In this document: positions 54,201-62,060 of the stretch, piece after piece
Layout: each line of letters starts with the position of its first letter
Position numbering within the stretch: the first letter of the stretch is position 1
Assembly (NCBI GenBank): GCA_015060695.1
Contig: SUYA01000010.1
Span: 1 to 64,000 of the forward strand
Origin: Mediterranea massiliensis
Lineage (GTDB): Bacteria; Bacteroidota; Bacteroidia; Bacteroidales; Bacteroidaceae
Direction: 5' to 3'
DNA length: 64,000 bases
Position numbers and translations under genes: made by a program
The notes under the pieces: generated by a model
Databases searched by the model: none
What the model was told of the DNA's origin: nothing
The model's input: only the letters and a program-made list of their open reading frames with translations

Positions 54201-55462
54201 TTTTGTTTGATACTTCTGTTAAAAATTATCGAATGTATGTTGATAAAGAGAAATTGGATAAGGTGACTTATAACCTTTTGTCTAATGCCTTTAAATATAC
54301 TCCGACAGGAGGGAAAATTGTTTTTTCGGTAAGGGTAGATGAACTGGTGGGGCAATTACAAATCAAAGTGTCTGATACCGGGGTGGGGATTCCGAAAGAA
54401 AAGCAGACAGAATTGTTCAAACGTTTTATGCAAAGTAGCTTTTCTGGAAGTAGTGTGGGAGTAGGTTTGCATTTGAGTCATGAATTGGTTAATGTACACA
54501 AAGGAAACATCATTTATACAGAAAACCCGGAAGGAGGTTCTGTCTTTACGGTAACAATTCCTACAGATATCTCGATATATGAGAAAAAGAATTTCTTGAT
54601 TCCTAATCAACTACAAGAAGGAATTTCTCGTCAACAGACACTTGCTGTTGCTGATGAATTGGCAACAGATGAGTTGACAATATCAGAGATTGTGCCGTTG
54701 AACAAACATAGAATTTTAATTATAGAAGATGATACCGATGTGCGCGAATTTTTGAAACAAGAGGTAGGACGCTATTTTGAAGTGATGGCTGAGCCGGATG
54801 GTAAAGCCGGAATAGAAAGGGTTGCTACCTATGATGCCGATTTGATAATTTGCGATGTATTGATGCCTGGCATGAACGGTTTCGAAGTGACCAGGCATTT
54901 GAAAAAGGATTTTAATACCTGCCATATTCCGGTTGTCTTACTGACAGCCTTATCGGCAGAAGAAAAACAATTGGAGGGAGCCAATTGTGGAGCCGATTTG
55001 TATGTTATAAAACCTTTTAGCCCTCGTTTACTATTAACACGTATTTGCAAATTGATAGAACAACGAGAAAAACTTCGTGAGAAATTCTCCAATGATCCTA
55101 CAAGTATACGACCTACCATTTCTTCGTCAGAGCAAGACAAACTTTTTGCTGAGCATCTGCAGGCTATATTAGAGAAGCAATTGGGCAATCCGGATTTTAC
55201 AATTGATGATTTTGCTAATTCAATGAAGTTGGGACGTACCGTATTTTATCGTAAAGTGCGTGGAGTGACCGGTTATTCACCAAATGAATACATAAGAATT
55301 GTGCGTATGAAAAAAGCTGCATCATTATTGCAGAATACAACCGATACGATAGCAGAAGTAGCTTATCAGGTGGGTATGAACGACCCATTTTATTTTAGTA
55401 AGTGTTTTAAACAGCAGTTTGGCGTATCGCCTTCGGCTTTTCGTAAAGGGGATGAACTATAA
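51227..55462 (+). CDS. Hybrid two-component system sensor kinase/response regulator (HTCS)
   Basis: A 1411-residue single-chain regulator typical of Bacteroides PULs. In order: signal/TM segment; two periplasmic seven-bladed propellers (about residues 25-760, repeats such as DSKGFVWLGTLNGLSRYDG and DDKGRMWIGVFNGGLDL) that bind the inducing oligosaccharide; a Y_Y_Y domain (~770-850); one transmembrane helix (~858-880); histidine kinase with phospho-acceptor H904 in ISHEFRTPLTL; ATPase with NLLSNAFKYTPTGG and DTGVGIPKE; a receiver with phospho-acceptor D1210 in CDVLMPGMNG; and an AraC-type DNA-binding domain (~1300-1405). It likely activates the PUL promoters here. It starts 7 nt after rhaM. 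Confidence 0.95.
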   Translation: MKRYILTIIGVLCSYLSSMAFVEVYSKHLNALDGLANNTVRTILQDSKGFVWLGTLNGLSRYDGNTFVNFQEGDDTVPALGGHRIRNLWEGANGLLWIDDSSERHSCYDLKLGTFVDFTGCGEYREKYKGAMQATNGDVWLYHDLNGCRRVSFHDGVFTSIAFKTSEKNISFNDVRDVVEDAKGRIWIVGKNKVALVKGDLAEDVLDISSPFVFSSATHTFFVSRNGVIFLEEGEKIRKVAAIDEDYRITVNDGLLLKDKFYLFASEGGYCYDINKATLQRSKYLDIKNIKVEKDNKGNYWLYNHTGWLWYVNAETGVIKPLQLQPKESMPYLDGERYSFVHDSRDIIWISTYGNGLFAYDLKTDELQHFKANLNGVGHISSDYLLCVMEDNSGGIWVSSEFSGVSRLSIINQGATYFYPEGLSNKDDRSNSIRLLKTVGENIWVGTRRGDVYLYDKEFHRYEKKNYPANIYAVAEDAKGRLWMGSRGNGLYIDGKWYKYRPNDASSLSASHIFDICRDDKGRMWIGVFNGGLDLAVEDVNGEYTFRHFLNKNYNQRQIRALIKDNNGYIWVGSSAGVAIFYPDSLIADSKNYFEITNEKKLLGSGDVKAFCLDSKGNMWIATSGAGLYKCSLNGLDYEHLTIQHYSLHNGLVSDMVQAVVEDKQGRIWVSTEYGVSCLDVDSETIENHFFSSHILGNSYCDNTACVTDKGEILFGSNYGFVLINPKSEKPTGSMSVPEVVMTALNINGSNVRPGENDSPLLRDISYTRSIELKYNQNSFEIDFSTLDFSVAGLEKYRYKLDKYDKGWSVPSTLSFATYKNMPSGTYVFRVQASNDLGIWGEETVLNIKVLPPFWKTGWAYLLYALLVLAIIFLFFRFTALRNRIAIEKQLTEYKLVFFTNISHEFRTPLTLIQGALENLKSSNLSKENAESMKIMDKSTKRMLRLINQLLEFRKMQNNKLALSLEETEVISFLYEIFLTFKDSADSKKMLFLFDTSVKNYRMYVDKEKLDKVTYNLLSNAFKYTPTGGKIVFSVRVDELVGQLQIKVSDTGVGIPKEKQTELFKRFMQSSFSGSSVGVGLHLSHELVNVHKGNIIYTENPEGGSVFTVTIPTDISIYEKKNFLIPNQLQEGISRQQTLAVADELATDELTISEIVPLNKHRILIIEDDTDVREFLKQEVGRYFEVMAEPDGKAGIERVATYDADLIICDVLMPGMNGFEVTRHLKKDFNTCHIPVVLLTALSAEEKQLEGANCGADLYVIKPFSPRLLLTRICKLIEQREKLREKFSNDPTSIRPTISSSEQDKLFAEHLQAILEKQLGNPDFTIDDFANSMKLGRTVFYRKVRGVTGYSPNEYIRIVRMKKAASLLQNTTDTIAEVAYQVGMNDPFYFSKCFKQQFGVSPSAFRKGDEL

Positions 55463-55465
55463 AAT

Positions 55466-55516
55466 GTTTAGCGGCAAATGGAGAAAGATTAAGACTAAAC
55501 CCACTTGCCGCTAAAC
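55466..55516. terminator. Terminator after the HTCS gene
   Basis: GTTTAGCGGCAA (55466-55477) pairs with TTGCCGCTAAAC (55505-55516); long A-rich loop with an inner TGG/CCA pair. A T-rich stretch follows at 55527. It lies between convergent genes. Confidence 0.75.
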
Positions 55517-55537
55517 CGTAGACTGTATTCTTTTATT

Positions 55538-57169
55538 TTATTTCAAGAAATCTTTCAGAGGGCAATTAACTTCTATAAGTCCTTCGGTGATGCTTTTGGC
55601 ATTTAGACGGGCACCTTTTTTGGACGTATGTGTGTGATCACGGTTGAAGTATTCATGTACTACTTTCAATCCTTTTTCCCATCCCATTTTTTGTAACTTT
55701 TCACCACTGATTTTATTTAAATCAATGAAGTAGGCACCTGTTACTTCGGCAGCTTCTCGAGTCCATTTACCAAATGAGGTAGCATTACTTTGAATTTTAC
55801 CATTATCCCACATGTTGCGTGGTGTATGGCTCAAGACAATGGGGATGGCTCCTTTTTCCTGAGCATCGCGGATAAATTTACGTAAGTACCAGCCAAAAGT
55901 ATATACCACTTTGTATTGGCGATCTTTTTCAAATTGGAAAACTTTACTTTCATTTCCTGATCCAGGAAGTTCGGCACGTGCTTTGCCGGTATGAATGGCT
56001 CCAGCATCGTTATGACCGAATTGCATAATGACATAATCGCCCGGTTGCAAGGCTTTATATACCTTGTCCCAACGACCTTCCTCCAAGAATGTCCGAGCAC
56101 TACGTCCGGCCATTGCATGATTTTCAACACTGATACGTTCGGGGTCAAACAATTCGGCTATTACGCTTCCCCAACCCCACATACCATTTTCATCGTTGTC
56201 GTTGTTGCGTACAGTGCTATCACCAATTGTAAACAATACTGGTCGGCCTTCTTTGCGAGTCGCACCGGTAACGGTGTCTTTTTCTATGGGTTTTAGGTAA
56301 TTGGCCAATTTTAGTTTTGGATAATTGCGTATGCCTTCAGCAGCCGATTCGGCATTGACGCGAGCACCGAATACGCTGGTATGAATGCGGTCGAGGTAGA
56401 ACATGGTTTTAACTTTCTCTTTACCGAATTTTTCGAACTTACGAGCAGTAATCTCATTCAAGTCAATGAAGGGGATGCGTTCTTTCTTGGCTACTTGTTT
56501 CATCCACAATCCATAAGTGTCTTTTACGCGAGTGATGATGGTACTGTCAGCATCGTCCCAAGCATTGCGAGGAGTCAGTGACATAAGAATGGGATAGGCA
56601 CCTTTGGCTTTGACGTCGCGAATGTAGCGACGCATATATTCTCCAAAAGTATATATAGTTTCTTTTACACCTGTTTCTTTAATGGTGACGTCAAGAGTCT
56701 CTTTCCCTATACCTGGAATAGATGCACGGGCACGGCCACTATCATAAGGACCATTGTCGTTGTGGCCTAATTCAATAATTACATAGTCTCCTTTTTGTAT
56801 ACCTTTCAGTACATCGGGCCACAAGCGAGTATAGAATGTACGGCTACTAGTACCGCCTAATGCATGGTTCTCTACTGTGATTTTATTTTCATCGAAATGT
56901 TCTTGGGCAAAGTATCCCCAACCCCATTGTCCGTTGTTACCATTACCCAAAGTGCCAGTACGCATTGTTGAATTACCTACAAGGAATAGTACTGGATTAT
57001 TACCCTTTCTTGAAGAACCGGATACTGGACGTGCAGTACGTGCTTTGTTTAAACTGTCTAAAGTGAGGTCAGTTACCTGATTGATGTCTTTCATGGGAGA
57101 AGCTACGTTTTGTCCCCATGCTAATGATGTGAGTAGCAGTGCTGCTGTTAAAAGAAAATGTTTTTTCAT
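55538..57169 (-). CDS. Tandem CE12-like rhamnogalacturonan acetylesterase, exported
   Basis: A 543-residue protein from the ATG at 57169 (MKKHFLLTAALLL, signal peptide ending ...LAWG); an in-frame ATG at 57193 is less likely. It contains two complete SGNH domains. Domain 1 has FLVGNSTMRTG, ENHALGGTSSRTF, IELGHNDNG and YLDRIHTSVFGA. Domain 2 has FTIGDSTVRNN, ENHAMAGRSARTF, MQFGHNDAG and FNRDHTHTSKKGA. Both retain Ser, Gly/Asn blocks and Asp/His. It should deacetylate rhamnogalacturonan in the periplasm. It is convergent with the HTCS gene; a terminator for rny lies just upstream. Confidence 0.9.
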   Translation of the reverse strand: MKKHFLLTAALLLTSLAWGQNVASPMKDINQVTDLTLDSLNKARTARPVSGSSRKGNNPVLFLVGNSTMRTGTLGNGNNGQWGWGYFAQEHFDENKITVENHALGGTSSRTFYTRLWPDVLKGIQKGDYVIIELGHNDNGPYDSGRARASIPGIGKETLDVTIKETGVKETIYTFGEYMRRYIRDVKAKGAYPILMSLTPRNAWDDADSTIITRVKDTYGLWMKQVAKKERIPFIDLNEITARKFEKFGKEKVKTMFYLDRIHTSVFGARVNAESAAEGIRNYPKLKLANYLKPIEKDTVTGATRKEGRPVLFTIGDSTVRNNDNDENGMWGWGSVIAELFDPERISVENHAMAGRSARTFLEEGRWDKVYKALQPGDYVIMQFGHNDAGAIHTGKARAELPGSGNESKVFQFEKDRQYKVVYTFGWYLRKFIRDAQEKGAIPIVLSHTPRNMWDNGKIQSNATSFGKWTREAAEVTGAYFIDLNKISGEKLQKMGWEKGLKVVHEYFNRDHTHTSKKGARLNAKSITEGLIEVNCPLKDFLK

Positions 57170-57187
57170 AATAATAATGTTTTTATA

Positions 57188-57223
57188 ATACACGGATTAC
57201 AATATATTTTGTAATCCGTGTAT
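57188..57223 (-). terminator. Terminator of rny
   Basis: 13-bp perfect stem ATACACGGATTAC (57188-57200) with 57211-57223 and A/T loop. On - it is followed by TATAAAAAC. It also lies directly upstream of the esterase gene, where I find no TAnnTTTG. Confidence 0.7.
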
Positions 57224-57238
57224 CGGTTATTGATGTTT

Positions 57239-58774
57239 TTATTTGGCGTAGCTTACTGAGCGTGTTTCTCGAATAACTGTTATTTTAACCTGTCCTGGAT
57301 ATGTCATTTCGTCTTGAATCTTCTTTGCGATTTCGCCAGATAGACTTTCTGTTTGTTTGTCGTCAATCTTATCGGCACCTACAATAACGCGTAGTTCTCG
57401 GCCAGCTTGAATGGCGTATGTCTTGGTAACGCCCGGATAAGACATGGCAAGTTGTTCCAAGTCGTTGAGGCGTTTGATATAGGCTTCCACTATTTCGCGA
57501 CGGGCACCGGGACGTGCTCCAGAGATAGCATCACAAACCTGCACGATGGGAGCTAACAAACTTGTCATCTCCACTTCGTCGTGGTGGGCACCGATGGCGT
57601 TGCAAATATCGGCTTTTTCTTTGTATTTTTCTGCCAATTTCATACCGTATAGAGCATGTGGTAATTCCGGTTCTTCATCGGGTACCTTACCAATGTCATG
57701 TAATAAACCGGCACGTTTAGCTTTTTTAGGATTAAGTCCTAATTCAGATGCCATGACGGCACAGAGATTGGCAGTTTCGCGGGCATGTTGCAGTAGGTTT
57801 TGTCCGTATGATGAGCGGTATTTCATTTTACCGATAATTCGTATTAGTTCGGGATGTAGCCCGTGAATACCCAAGTCGATGGTGGTTCGTTTACCGGTTT
57901 CAATAATTTCTTCTTCAACCTGCTTCTTTACCTTGGCTACTACTTCTTCGATGCGTGCCGGGTGAATACGTCCGTCGGTTACCAATTGATGTAATGCCAA
58001 ACGGGCAATTTCGCGGCGCACGGGGTCGAAGGCAGAAAGAACAATGGCTTCCGGGGTGTCATCTACCACAATTTCTACACCTGTAGCAGCTTCCAAGGCA
58101 CGGATGTTTCGCCCTTCTCGGCCAATAATGCGTCCTTTAATTTCATCTGAGTCGATGTGGAAAACGGTTACAGAGTTTTCTATAGCAGTTTCGGTCGCTA
58201 CACGTTGGATGCTTTGTATAATGATTCGTTTAGCCTCTTTGTTGGCTGTTAGTTTGGCATCATCCATAATGTCATTGATGTAAGACTGAGCCTGTGTTTG
58301 CGCTTCCTCTTTCAATGATTCCACCAACCGTTCTTTGGCTTCTTCGGCCGAGAGTCCTGAAATATTTTCCAACTTTTCAATTTCTTGGCGTTGTAGAACT
58401 TCCAGCTCTTCTTTCTTTTTGTCAACTATTCCTAATTGTACTTCCAAATTTTCTCTTACAGCATCGGCTTCAGCTTTTTTGCGTAGCACTTCTTCGTGGC
58501 GTTGGTTAAGCATCAGTTCGCGTTGCTTCAGCTTGTTTTCCGTTTGTTGAATTTTCTGGTTGCGTTGCGCCACTTCTTTTTCTAAATCTGCTTTCTTGTT
58601 TAGGAATTTTTCCTTTACTTCTAAAAGTTTGTTTTTCTTGATTACTTCTGCTTCTGTTTCGGCTTCTTTCAAAATGGCGTTGTATTTTGACTTCAATCCG
58701 TATCGGAAGAATACATAAGATACAATTCCTCCTACCAGGAAGCAGGCAATGGATACTACTATTGTAACTGTCAT
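57239..58774 (-). CDS. rny: Ribonuclease Y
   Basis: RNase Y is a membrane-anchored endoribonuclease that starts mRNA decay. The 511-residue protein has an N-terminal transmembrane helix (residues ~3-22), a long coiled coil (about 25-185), a KH domain with [15 protein letters not shown], and an HD domain with [14 protein letters not shown]. The C-terminal segment [19 protein letters not shown] is typical. It lies downstream of zapA on the same strand, separated by a 134-nt gap with a strong hairpin. Confidence 0.95.
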   Translation of the reverse strand: MTVTIVVSIACFLVGGIVSYVFFRYGLKSKYNAILKEAETEAEVIKKNKLLEVKEKFLNKKADLEKEVAQRNQKIQQTENKLKQRELMLNQRHEEVLRKKAEADAVRENLEVQLGIVDKKKEELEVLQRQEIEKLENISGLSAEEAKERLVESLKEEAQTQAQSYINDIMDDAKLTANKEAKRIIIQSIQRVATETAIENSVTVFHIDSDEIKGRIIGREGRNIRALEAATGVEIVVDDTPEAIVLSAFDPVRREIARLALHQLVTDGRIHPARIEEVVAKVKKQVEEEIIETGKRTTIDLGIHGLHPELIRIIGKMKYRSSYGQNLLQHARETANLCAVMASELGLNPKKAKRAGLLHDIGKVPDEEPELPHALYGMKLAEKYKEKADICNAIGAHHDEVEMTSLLAPIVQVCDAISGARPGARREIVEAYIKRLNDLEQLAMSYPGVTKTYAIQAGRELRVIVGADKIDDKQTESLSGEIAKKIQDEMTYPGQVKITVIRETRSVSYAK

Positions 58775-58808
58775 CTTTTAAGGTTTTTATATGTTATAAA
58801 ATAAAAAT

Positions 58809-58856
58809 GCACTGTTCGAAGTGCTTCCATCGTTTGGAAGTTGCTTCATACAGTGC
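58809..58856 (-). ncRNA. Long hairpin between zapA and rny, possible small RNA or attenuator
   Basis: On - GCACTGT, GAAG and CTTCCA blocks pair with their complements across two internal bulges, followed by ATTTTTATTTT. A TATATTTG -7 element on - at 58895-58888 could start a ~85-nt transcript ending here. It could equally be the zapA terminator. In gammaproteobacteria 6S RNA neighbours zapA, but this element is too short to claim that. Confidence 0.4.
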
Positions 58857-58908
58857 GTGTTTTTTCTTACTTCTTTTCCCTGATTAACAAATATATACTG
58901 TTTTGAGG

Positions 58909-59202
58909 TTACTTTTTAAAGTAATCTTCCAACAGATTTGTCAGTTCAGTTATTTTGGCCACATAGGGGACAGTGTCATTACGCTGTTGCTGTTGCAGAC
59001 TTTCCAAGGCAAATTGATAGGCAACCATTGCCAAGAGTTGTTCCTGCTTGATGGGCGCATTCTTAAAGCGTTCCCTAAATTCGTTGAGCCTCATATCTAC
59101 CTGCTTGGCTGCTTTTCTTACCACCTCTTCGTCTTCCCGACGTATTTTAAGAGGAAAAGTGCCGCCTGCCAATTGCAGGTTTATTTTTATTTTATCGTCC
59201 AT
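58909..59202 (-). CDS. zapA: Cell division protein ZapA
   Basis: ZapA binds FtsZ and stabilises the division ring. The 97-residue protein has the family layout: a short N-terminal beta-rich part (KINLQLAGGTFPLKIRREDE), VVRKAAKQVDMRLNEFRERF, then a C-terminal coiled coil (LLAMVAYQFALESLQQQQRN). It is preceded by a small coiled-coil gene (gap 19 nt), the common Bacteroidetes arrangement, and followed by rny. Confidence 0.88.
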   Translation of the reverse strand: MDDKIKINLQLAGGTFPLKIRREDEEVVRKAAKQVDMRLNEFRERFKNAPIKQEQLLAMVAYQFALESLQQQQRNDTVPYVAKITELTNLLEDYFKK

Positions 59203-59221
59203 ACATCACTTTTTTATCTTT

Positions 59222-59515
59222 TCATTCGTTCAGTAAGGCGATGCATTTATCGACTTCACGCACTAATTTCGACAATCTTTGTTGCGTTTCTTTTACGTCG
59301 CTACCATTCAAACTGATTGTCGTAGCTGTTTTTAGGTCGGTGTAGTTTTTTTTCAGAGAGTCATAGTTGGCTTGAAGTGTTTCATATTCAGCCTCTTTCC
59401 CTATTAGAAGTTGTTTTAGTTCACTATTCTCACGCTTCAGTTCGTCATGAAGGAAAATTAAATGACGCAACCGCGCTTCAAATGTACTTAATAACTTCTT
59501 TTCTTCGTCTGTCAT
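59222..59515 (-). CDS. Small coiled-coil protein upstream of zapA
   Basis: A 97-residue protein with a heptad pattern over most of its length (LHDELKRENSELKQLLIGKE, YDSLKKNYTDLKTA). I start at 59515 (MTDEEKKLL), because the upstream in-frame codons to 59590 run through the promoter. Its position directly before zapA and its coiled-coil nature suggest a division-ring partner comparable to ZapB, but there is no sequence proof. Confidence 0.7.
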   Translation of the reverse strand: MTDEEKKLLSTFEARLRHLIFLHDELKRENSELKQLLIGKEAEYETLQANYDSLKKNYTDLKTATTISLNGSDVKETQQRLSKLVREVDKCIALLNE

Positions 59516-59538
59516 TACTACTATACCAAAATTCCTCA

Positions 59539-59546
59539 CAAAAATA
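59539..59546 (-). promoter_or_regulatory. -7 element of the coiled-coil/zapA operon
   Basis: On - the sequence reads TATTTTTG, ~24 nt before the ATG at 59515. Confidence 0.55.
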
Positions 59547-59667
59547 CTATTTCTTTGTATATTACCAAAGTTTTTCACTAAAAATAACAAAAATAGTATA
59601 TTTCGTCTTGTTTTGTATTCCTTTTAATTAGTAGTTTTAAATGTGGGCTAAATAATTTATCAAATAA

Positions 59668-59698
59668 TTTGGTTTATAAAATAAACTACCTATCTTTG
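59668..59698 (+). promoter_or_regulatory. Promoter of the membrane-protein/regulator operon
   Basis: TTTG at 59668-59671, 19-nt spacer, TATCTTTG at 59691-59698; an exact consensus match, 59 nt before the ATG. Confidence 0.8.
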
Positions 59699-59757
59699 TG
59701 CCGAGTTCGAACTATATTATCATTTAATGGAGTATTTATATTAATTAATGTGTAACT

Positions 59758-60399
59758 ATGGAGGAAAAGAATTTGAATGCGCAAGAGAGTTTGGAGTTGA
59801 TAGCGCAGATGATACAAAACAGCAAGAAGAATCTAGAAGTGGGTCGTGGTAATCAATTCCTGTTGTGGGGATGGTTGGGAGCAATTGTTTCTATCGCAGT
59901 AATGTGTGTGATTCTCTATACCGGCAATTTCGTTTGGAATTGGTTATGGTTTCTTATTCCCGCTATAGGGTGGCCAGTCATGGTGTGGCAGCTTCGCAAT
60001 GAGAAGAAACGTGTTCAGACATATGTGGATAGAGCAATGAAAGCCGTTTGGATTTCTATTGGCTCAATTGGTATGTTGACTATCTTTGCATTGGCACTTT
60101 ATGCTAATAATATGCGCATTGTTTTGCCGGGTACATTACTACTGACAGCGTTGGGAGTGGTTATTACGGCTCGCATATTGAGTGATAAATACATGGAACG
60201 CTGTGCCAGTTTTGCATTGGGTTTAGTGATAGCCTCTTCTATTCGTTTTACCGATGGTAACTTTAGTTCGTTGTGGTGGTTCGATTACTTAGTTTTTTCT
60301 GTTTGTTTCATCATTTCGTTGGTGCTTCCCGGCTACCGTTTAAATAAAGAGGCTAAGTGCTTAGTGAAAAAAAATAGTGTTGAAGAGGCCATTGTATAG
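59758..60399 (+). CDS. Four-helix membrane protein, paralogue 1
   Basis: A 213-residue inner-membrane protein with a conserved ~30-residue cytoplasmic head (LNAQESLELIAQMIQNSKKN) followed by paired hydrophobic segments (about residues 37-80 and 97-190, roughly four to six helices). It is closely related to the next gene, so the two arose by tandem duplication. No catalytic motif; not a recognised transporter. The operon continues with the second copy and a winged-helix regulator. Confidence 0.75.
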   Translation: MEEKNLNAQESLELIAQMIQNSKKNLEVGRGNQFLLWGWLGAIVSIAVMCVILYTGNFVWNWLWFLIPAIGWPVMVWQLRNEKKRVQTYVDRAMKAVWISIGSIGMLTIFALALYANNMRIVLPGTLLLTALGVVITARILSDKYMERCASFALGLVIASSIRFTDGNFSSLWWFDYLVFSVCFIISLVLPGYRLNKEAKCLVKKNSVEEAIV

Positions 60400-60411
60400 A
60401 GAAATGATTCT

Positions 60412-61038
60412 ATGGAAAAGAAAGATTTGAATGTGCAGAAAAGCTTAGAACTGATTGCACAGATGATACAGAATACCCGTGGTCGATTACAGATTGGTAA
60501 TGGTAATGTGTTTTTGCTTTGGGGATATACCTCAATCGTTGTCGCTCTGTTAGTAGGGTTACTCGGACACTTTTCGGCACATCCGGCTTGGAACTTCCTT
60601 TGGTTTTTGATTTGGATAGTTGGCGGTACGTTGTCTCATTATGTAGAAAAGCGTAAAGACATTACGGCTTGTAGTTATACCGATCGTCTTACCACTGGGA
60701 TTTGGACTGTTGTGGGTTACGGTGCTTTGGTTTCAACTGCCTTTTGCCTTTATTTCATGCTTTTTCGGGGTGAAGATTGCTGGTCGCTTATGCTTATTTT
60801 TGGTTTGTTTGTAGTTGGAATAGCCACGACCATGCAGGGGATTGTATTTGCTGAGAAGAGTTTGATTTGGGGAGGTACTTTTGGAATGTTGGCCGGGACG
60901 TTGATTATGTGTTGCCTCATAGCCGGTATCCCATTGCTTTATTCTTGGGTTATACCATTGTTTGTAGTAAGTTACATTTTTATGATGGTTCTTCCGGGAC
61001 ATATCTTGAATCGCAAACATCGTGTAGCCTATGTTTAA
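60412..61038 (+). CDS. Four-helix membrane protein, paralogue 2
   Basis: A 208-residue membrane protein sharing the head motif LNVQKSLELIAQMIQNTRG and the topology of the preceding gene (12 nt gap). Hydrophobic segments at about 37-75, 95-125 and 130-195. Its last codons overlap the start of the regulator gene by 8 nt, indicating translational coupling. The repeated cytoplasmic head may be the site of interaction with the regulator or with each other; this is speculation. Confidence 0.75.
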   Translation: MEKKDLNVQKSLELIAQMIQNTRGRLQIGNGNVFLLWGYTSIVVALLVGLLGHFSAHPAWNFLWFLIWIVGGTLSHYVEKRKDITACSYTDRLTTGIWTVVGYGALVSTAFCLYFMLFRGEDCWSLMLIFGLFVVGIATTMQGIVFAEKSLIWGGTFGMLAGTLIMCCLIAGIPLLYSWVIPLFVVSYIFMMVLPGHILNRKHRVAYV

Positions 61039-61315
61039 AGAGTTAAATCCGTTGTTGCATAGTGAGTTACGTTTGGCTGTGATGTCTCTGCTCCTTTCAG
61101 TGGAAGAAGCTGACTTTGTCTTCATTCGCCAACAGACGGGTGCCACGGCCGGTAACCTCAGCGTGCAGATAGATAAACTGAACAAAGCTGGTTATGTAGG
61201 AGTAACTAAAACCTTCAAAGGTAAGATGCCCTGTACAATTTGTAAGATAACACCACAGGGACTTGCTGCTTTTGAGGAGTACGTGGACGCTTTGAAAAGC
61301 TACATTCGGCTTTAA
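61031..61315 (+). CDS. Winged-helix transcriptional regulator
   Basis: A 94-residue DNA-binding protein with winged-helix layout: LHSELRLAVMSLLLSVEEA, recognition region RQQTGATAGNLSVQIDKLNK, and wing GYVGVTKTFKGKMPCTICKI, followed by a C-terminal helix that would form the dimer. It is coupled to the two membrane proteins and probably autoregulates the operon. Members of this small family often occur with DUF-type membrane proteins in Bacteroidetes. Confidence 0.82.
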   Translation: MFKELNPLLHSELRLAVMSLLLSVEEADFVFIRQQTGATAGNLSVQIDKLNKAGYVGVTKTFKGKMPCTICKITPQGLAAFEEYVDALKSYIRL

Positions 61316-61352
61316 TCTCTCCTATTTTAATCTGTCCATTTACAGTGGCAGA

Positions 61353-61384
61353 TTTGCACATTAACGCATTATTTTATACTTTTG
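61353..61384 (+). promoter_or_regulatory. Promoter of the 61419 gene
   Basis: TTTG at 61353-61356, 20-nt spacer, TACTTTTG at 61377-61384; good consensus, 34 nt before the ATG. Confidence 0.72.
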
Positions 61385-61418
61385 CGCCCAATACTAACTT
61401 TAAGCAACAGAAATCATT

Positions 61419-62054
61419 ATGGGAATATTCTCCAAATTATTTAAGAAAGGCGACGAAGTTCCTTCTGCTAAGAATGTGGAAGACTTTGTTTCGCTGACCC
61501 GCGTTTACTTTCAGGCTGTATTAGCGGCCAATTTAGGTATTACTAACATTCGCTTTGTGCCTGATGTGGCCAACTTTAAGCGTTTATTCAAGATACCTAC
61601 CCAAGGTGGACGTTTAGGCTTGGGTGAAAAGAGTGCTGCCCGCAAGATGCTGATGCAGGACTATGGAATCAGCGAAAACTTCTTTAAGGAAATAGACAAT
61701 TCCATTAAGAAGAATTGCCGTACCCAGAACGATGTTCAAGGCTATCTGTTTATGTATCAAGGATTTTCTAATGATCTGATGATGCTGATGGGTAACTTGA
61801 TGCAGTGGAAGTTCCGTTTGCCCTCTTTCTTTAAGGGAGCCTTGCGTGCCATGACAGAGAAAACGGTACACGATGTTTGTACCAAGACTGTTTGGAAACA
61901 AGACGATGTACACAAGACTGCTATGGCTGTTCGTCAATACAAAGAACGTTTAGGATACTCTGAACAGTGGATGACAGAGTATGTTTATAACGTTGTGATG
62001 TTGGCCAAAAAGGAGCCTAAGAAGAAAAACAATCAAGAGGAAGCACAGAAATAA
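61419..62054 (+). CDS. Conserved hypothetical soluble protein
   Basis: A 211-residue basic, mostly helical protein without signal peptide or membrane helix. Visible segments include VEDFVSLTRVYFQAVLAANL, FKRLFKIPTQGGRLGLGEKS, FMYQGFSNDLMMLMGNLMQW and a Lys-rich C-terminal tail. I do not recognise a family with a known function. It has its own promoter and lies 6 nt before the glycosylase-like gene, with which it is probably cotranscribed. Confidence 0.7.
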   Translation: MGIFSKLFKKGDEVPSAKNVEDFVSLTRVYFQAVLAANLGITNIRFVPDVANFKRLFKIPTQGGRLGLGEKSAARKMLMQDYGISENFFKEIDNSIKKNCRTQNDVQGYLFMYQGFSNDLMMLMGNLMQWKFRLPSFFKGALRAMTEKTVHDVCTKTVWKQDDVHKTAMAVRQYKERLGYSEQWMTEYVYNVVMLAKKEPKKKNNQEEAQK

Positions 62055-62060
62055 GAATTT

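Noticed and set aside
58809..58856. 6S RNA
   Set aside because: The position next to zapA is suggestive by analogy with gammaproteobacteria, but the structure is much shorter than known 6S RNA and lacks a large central bubble.
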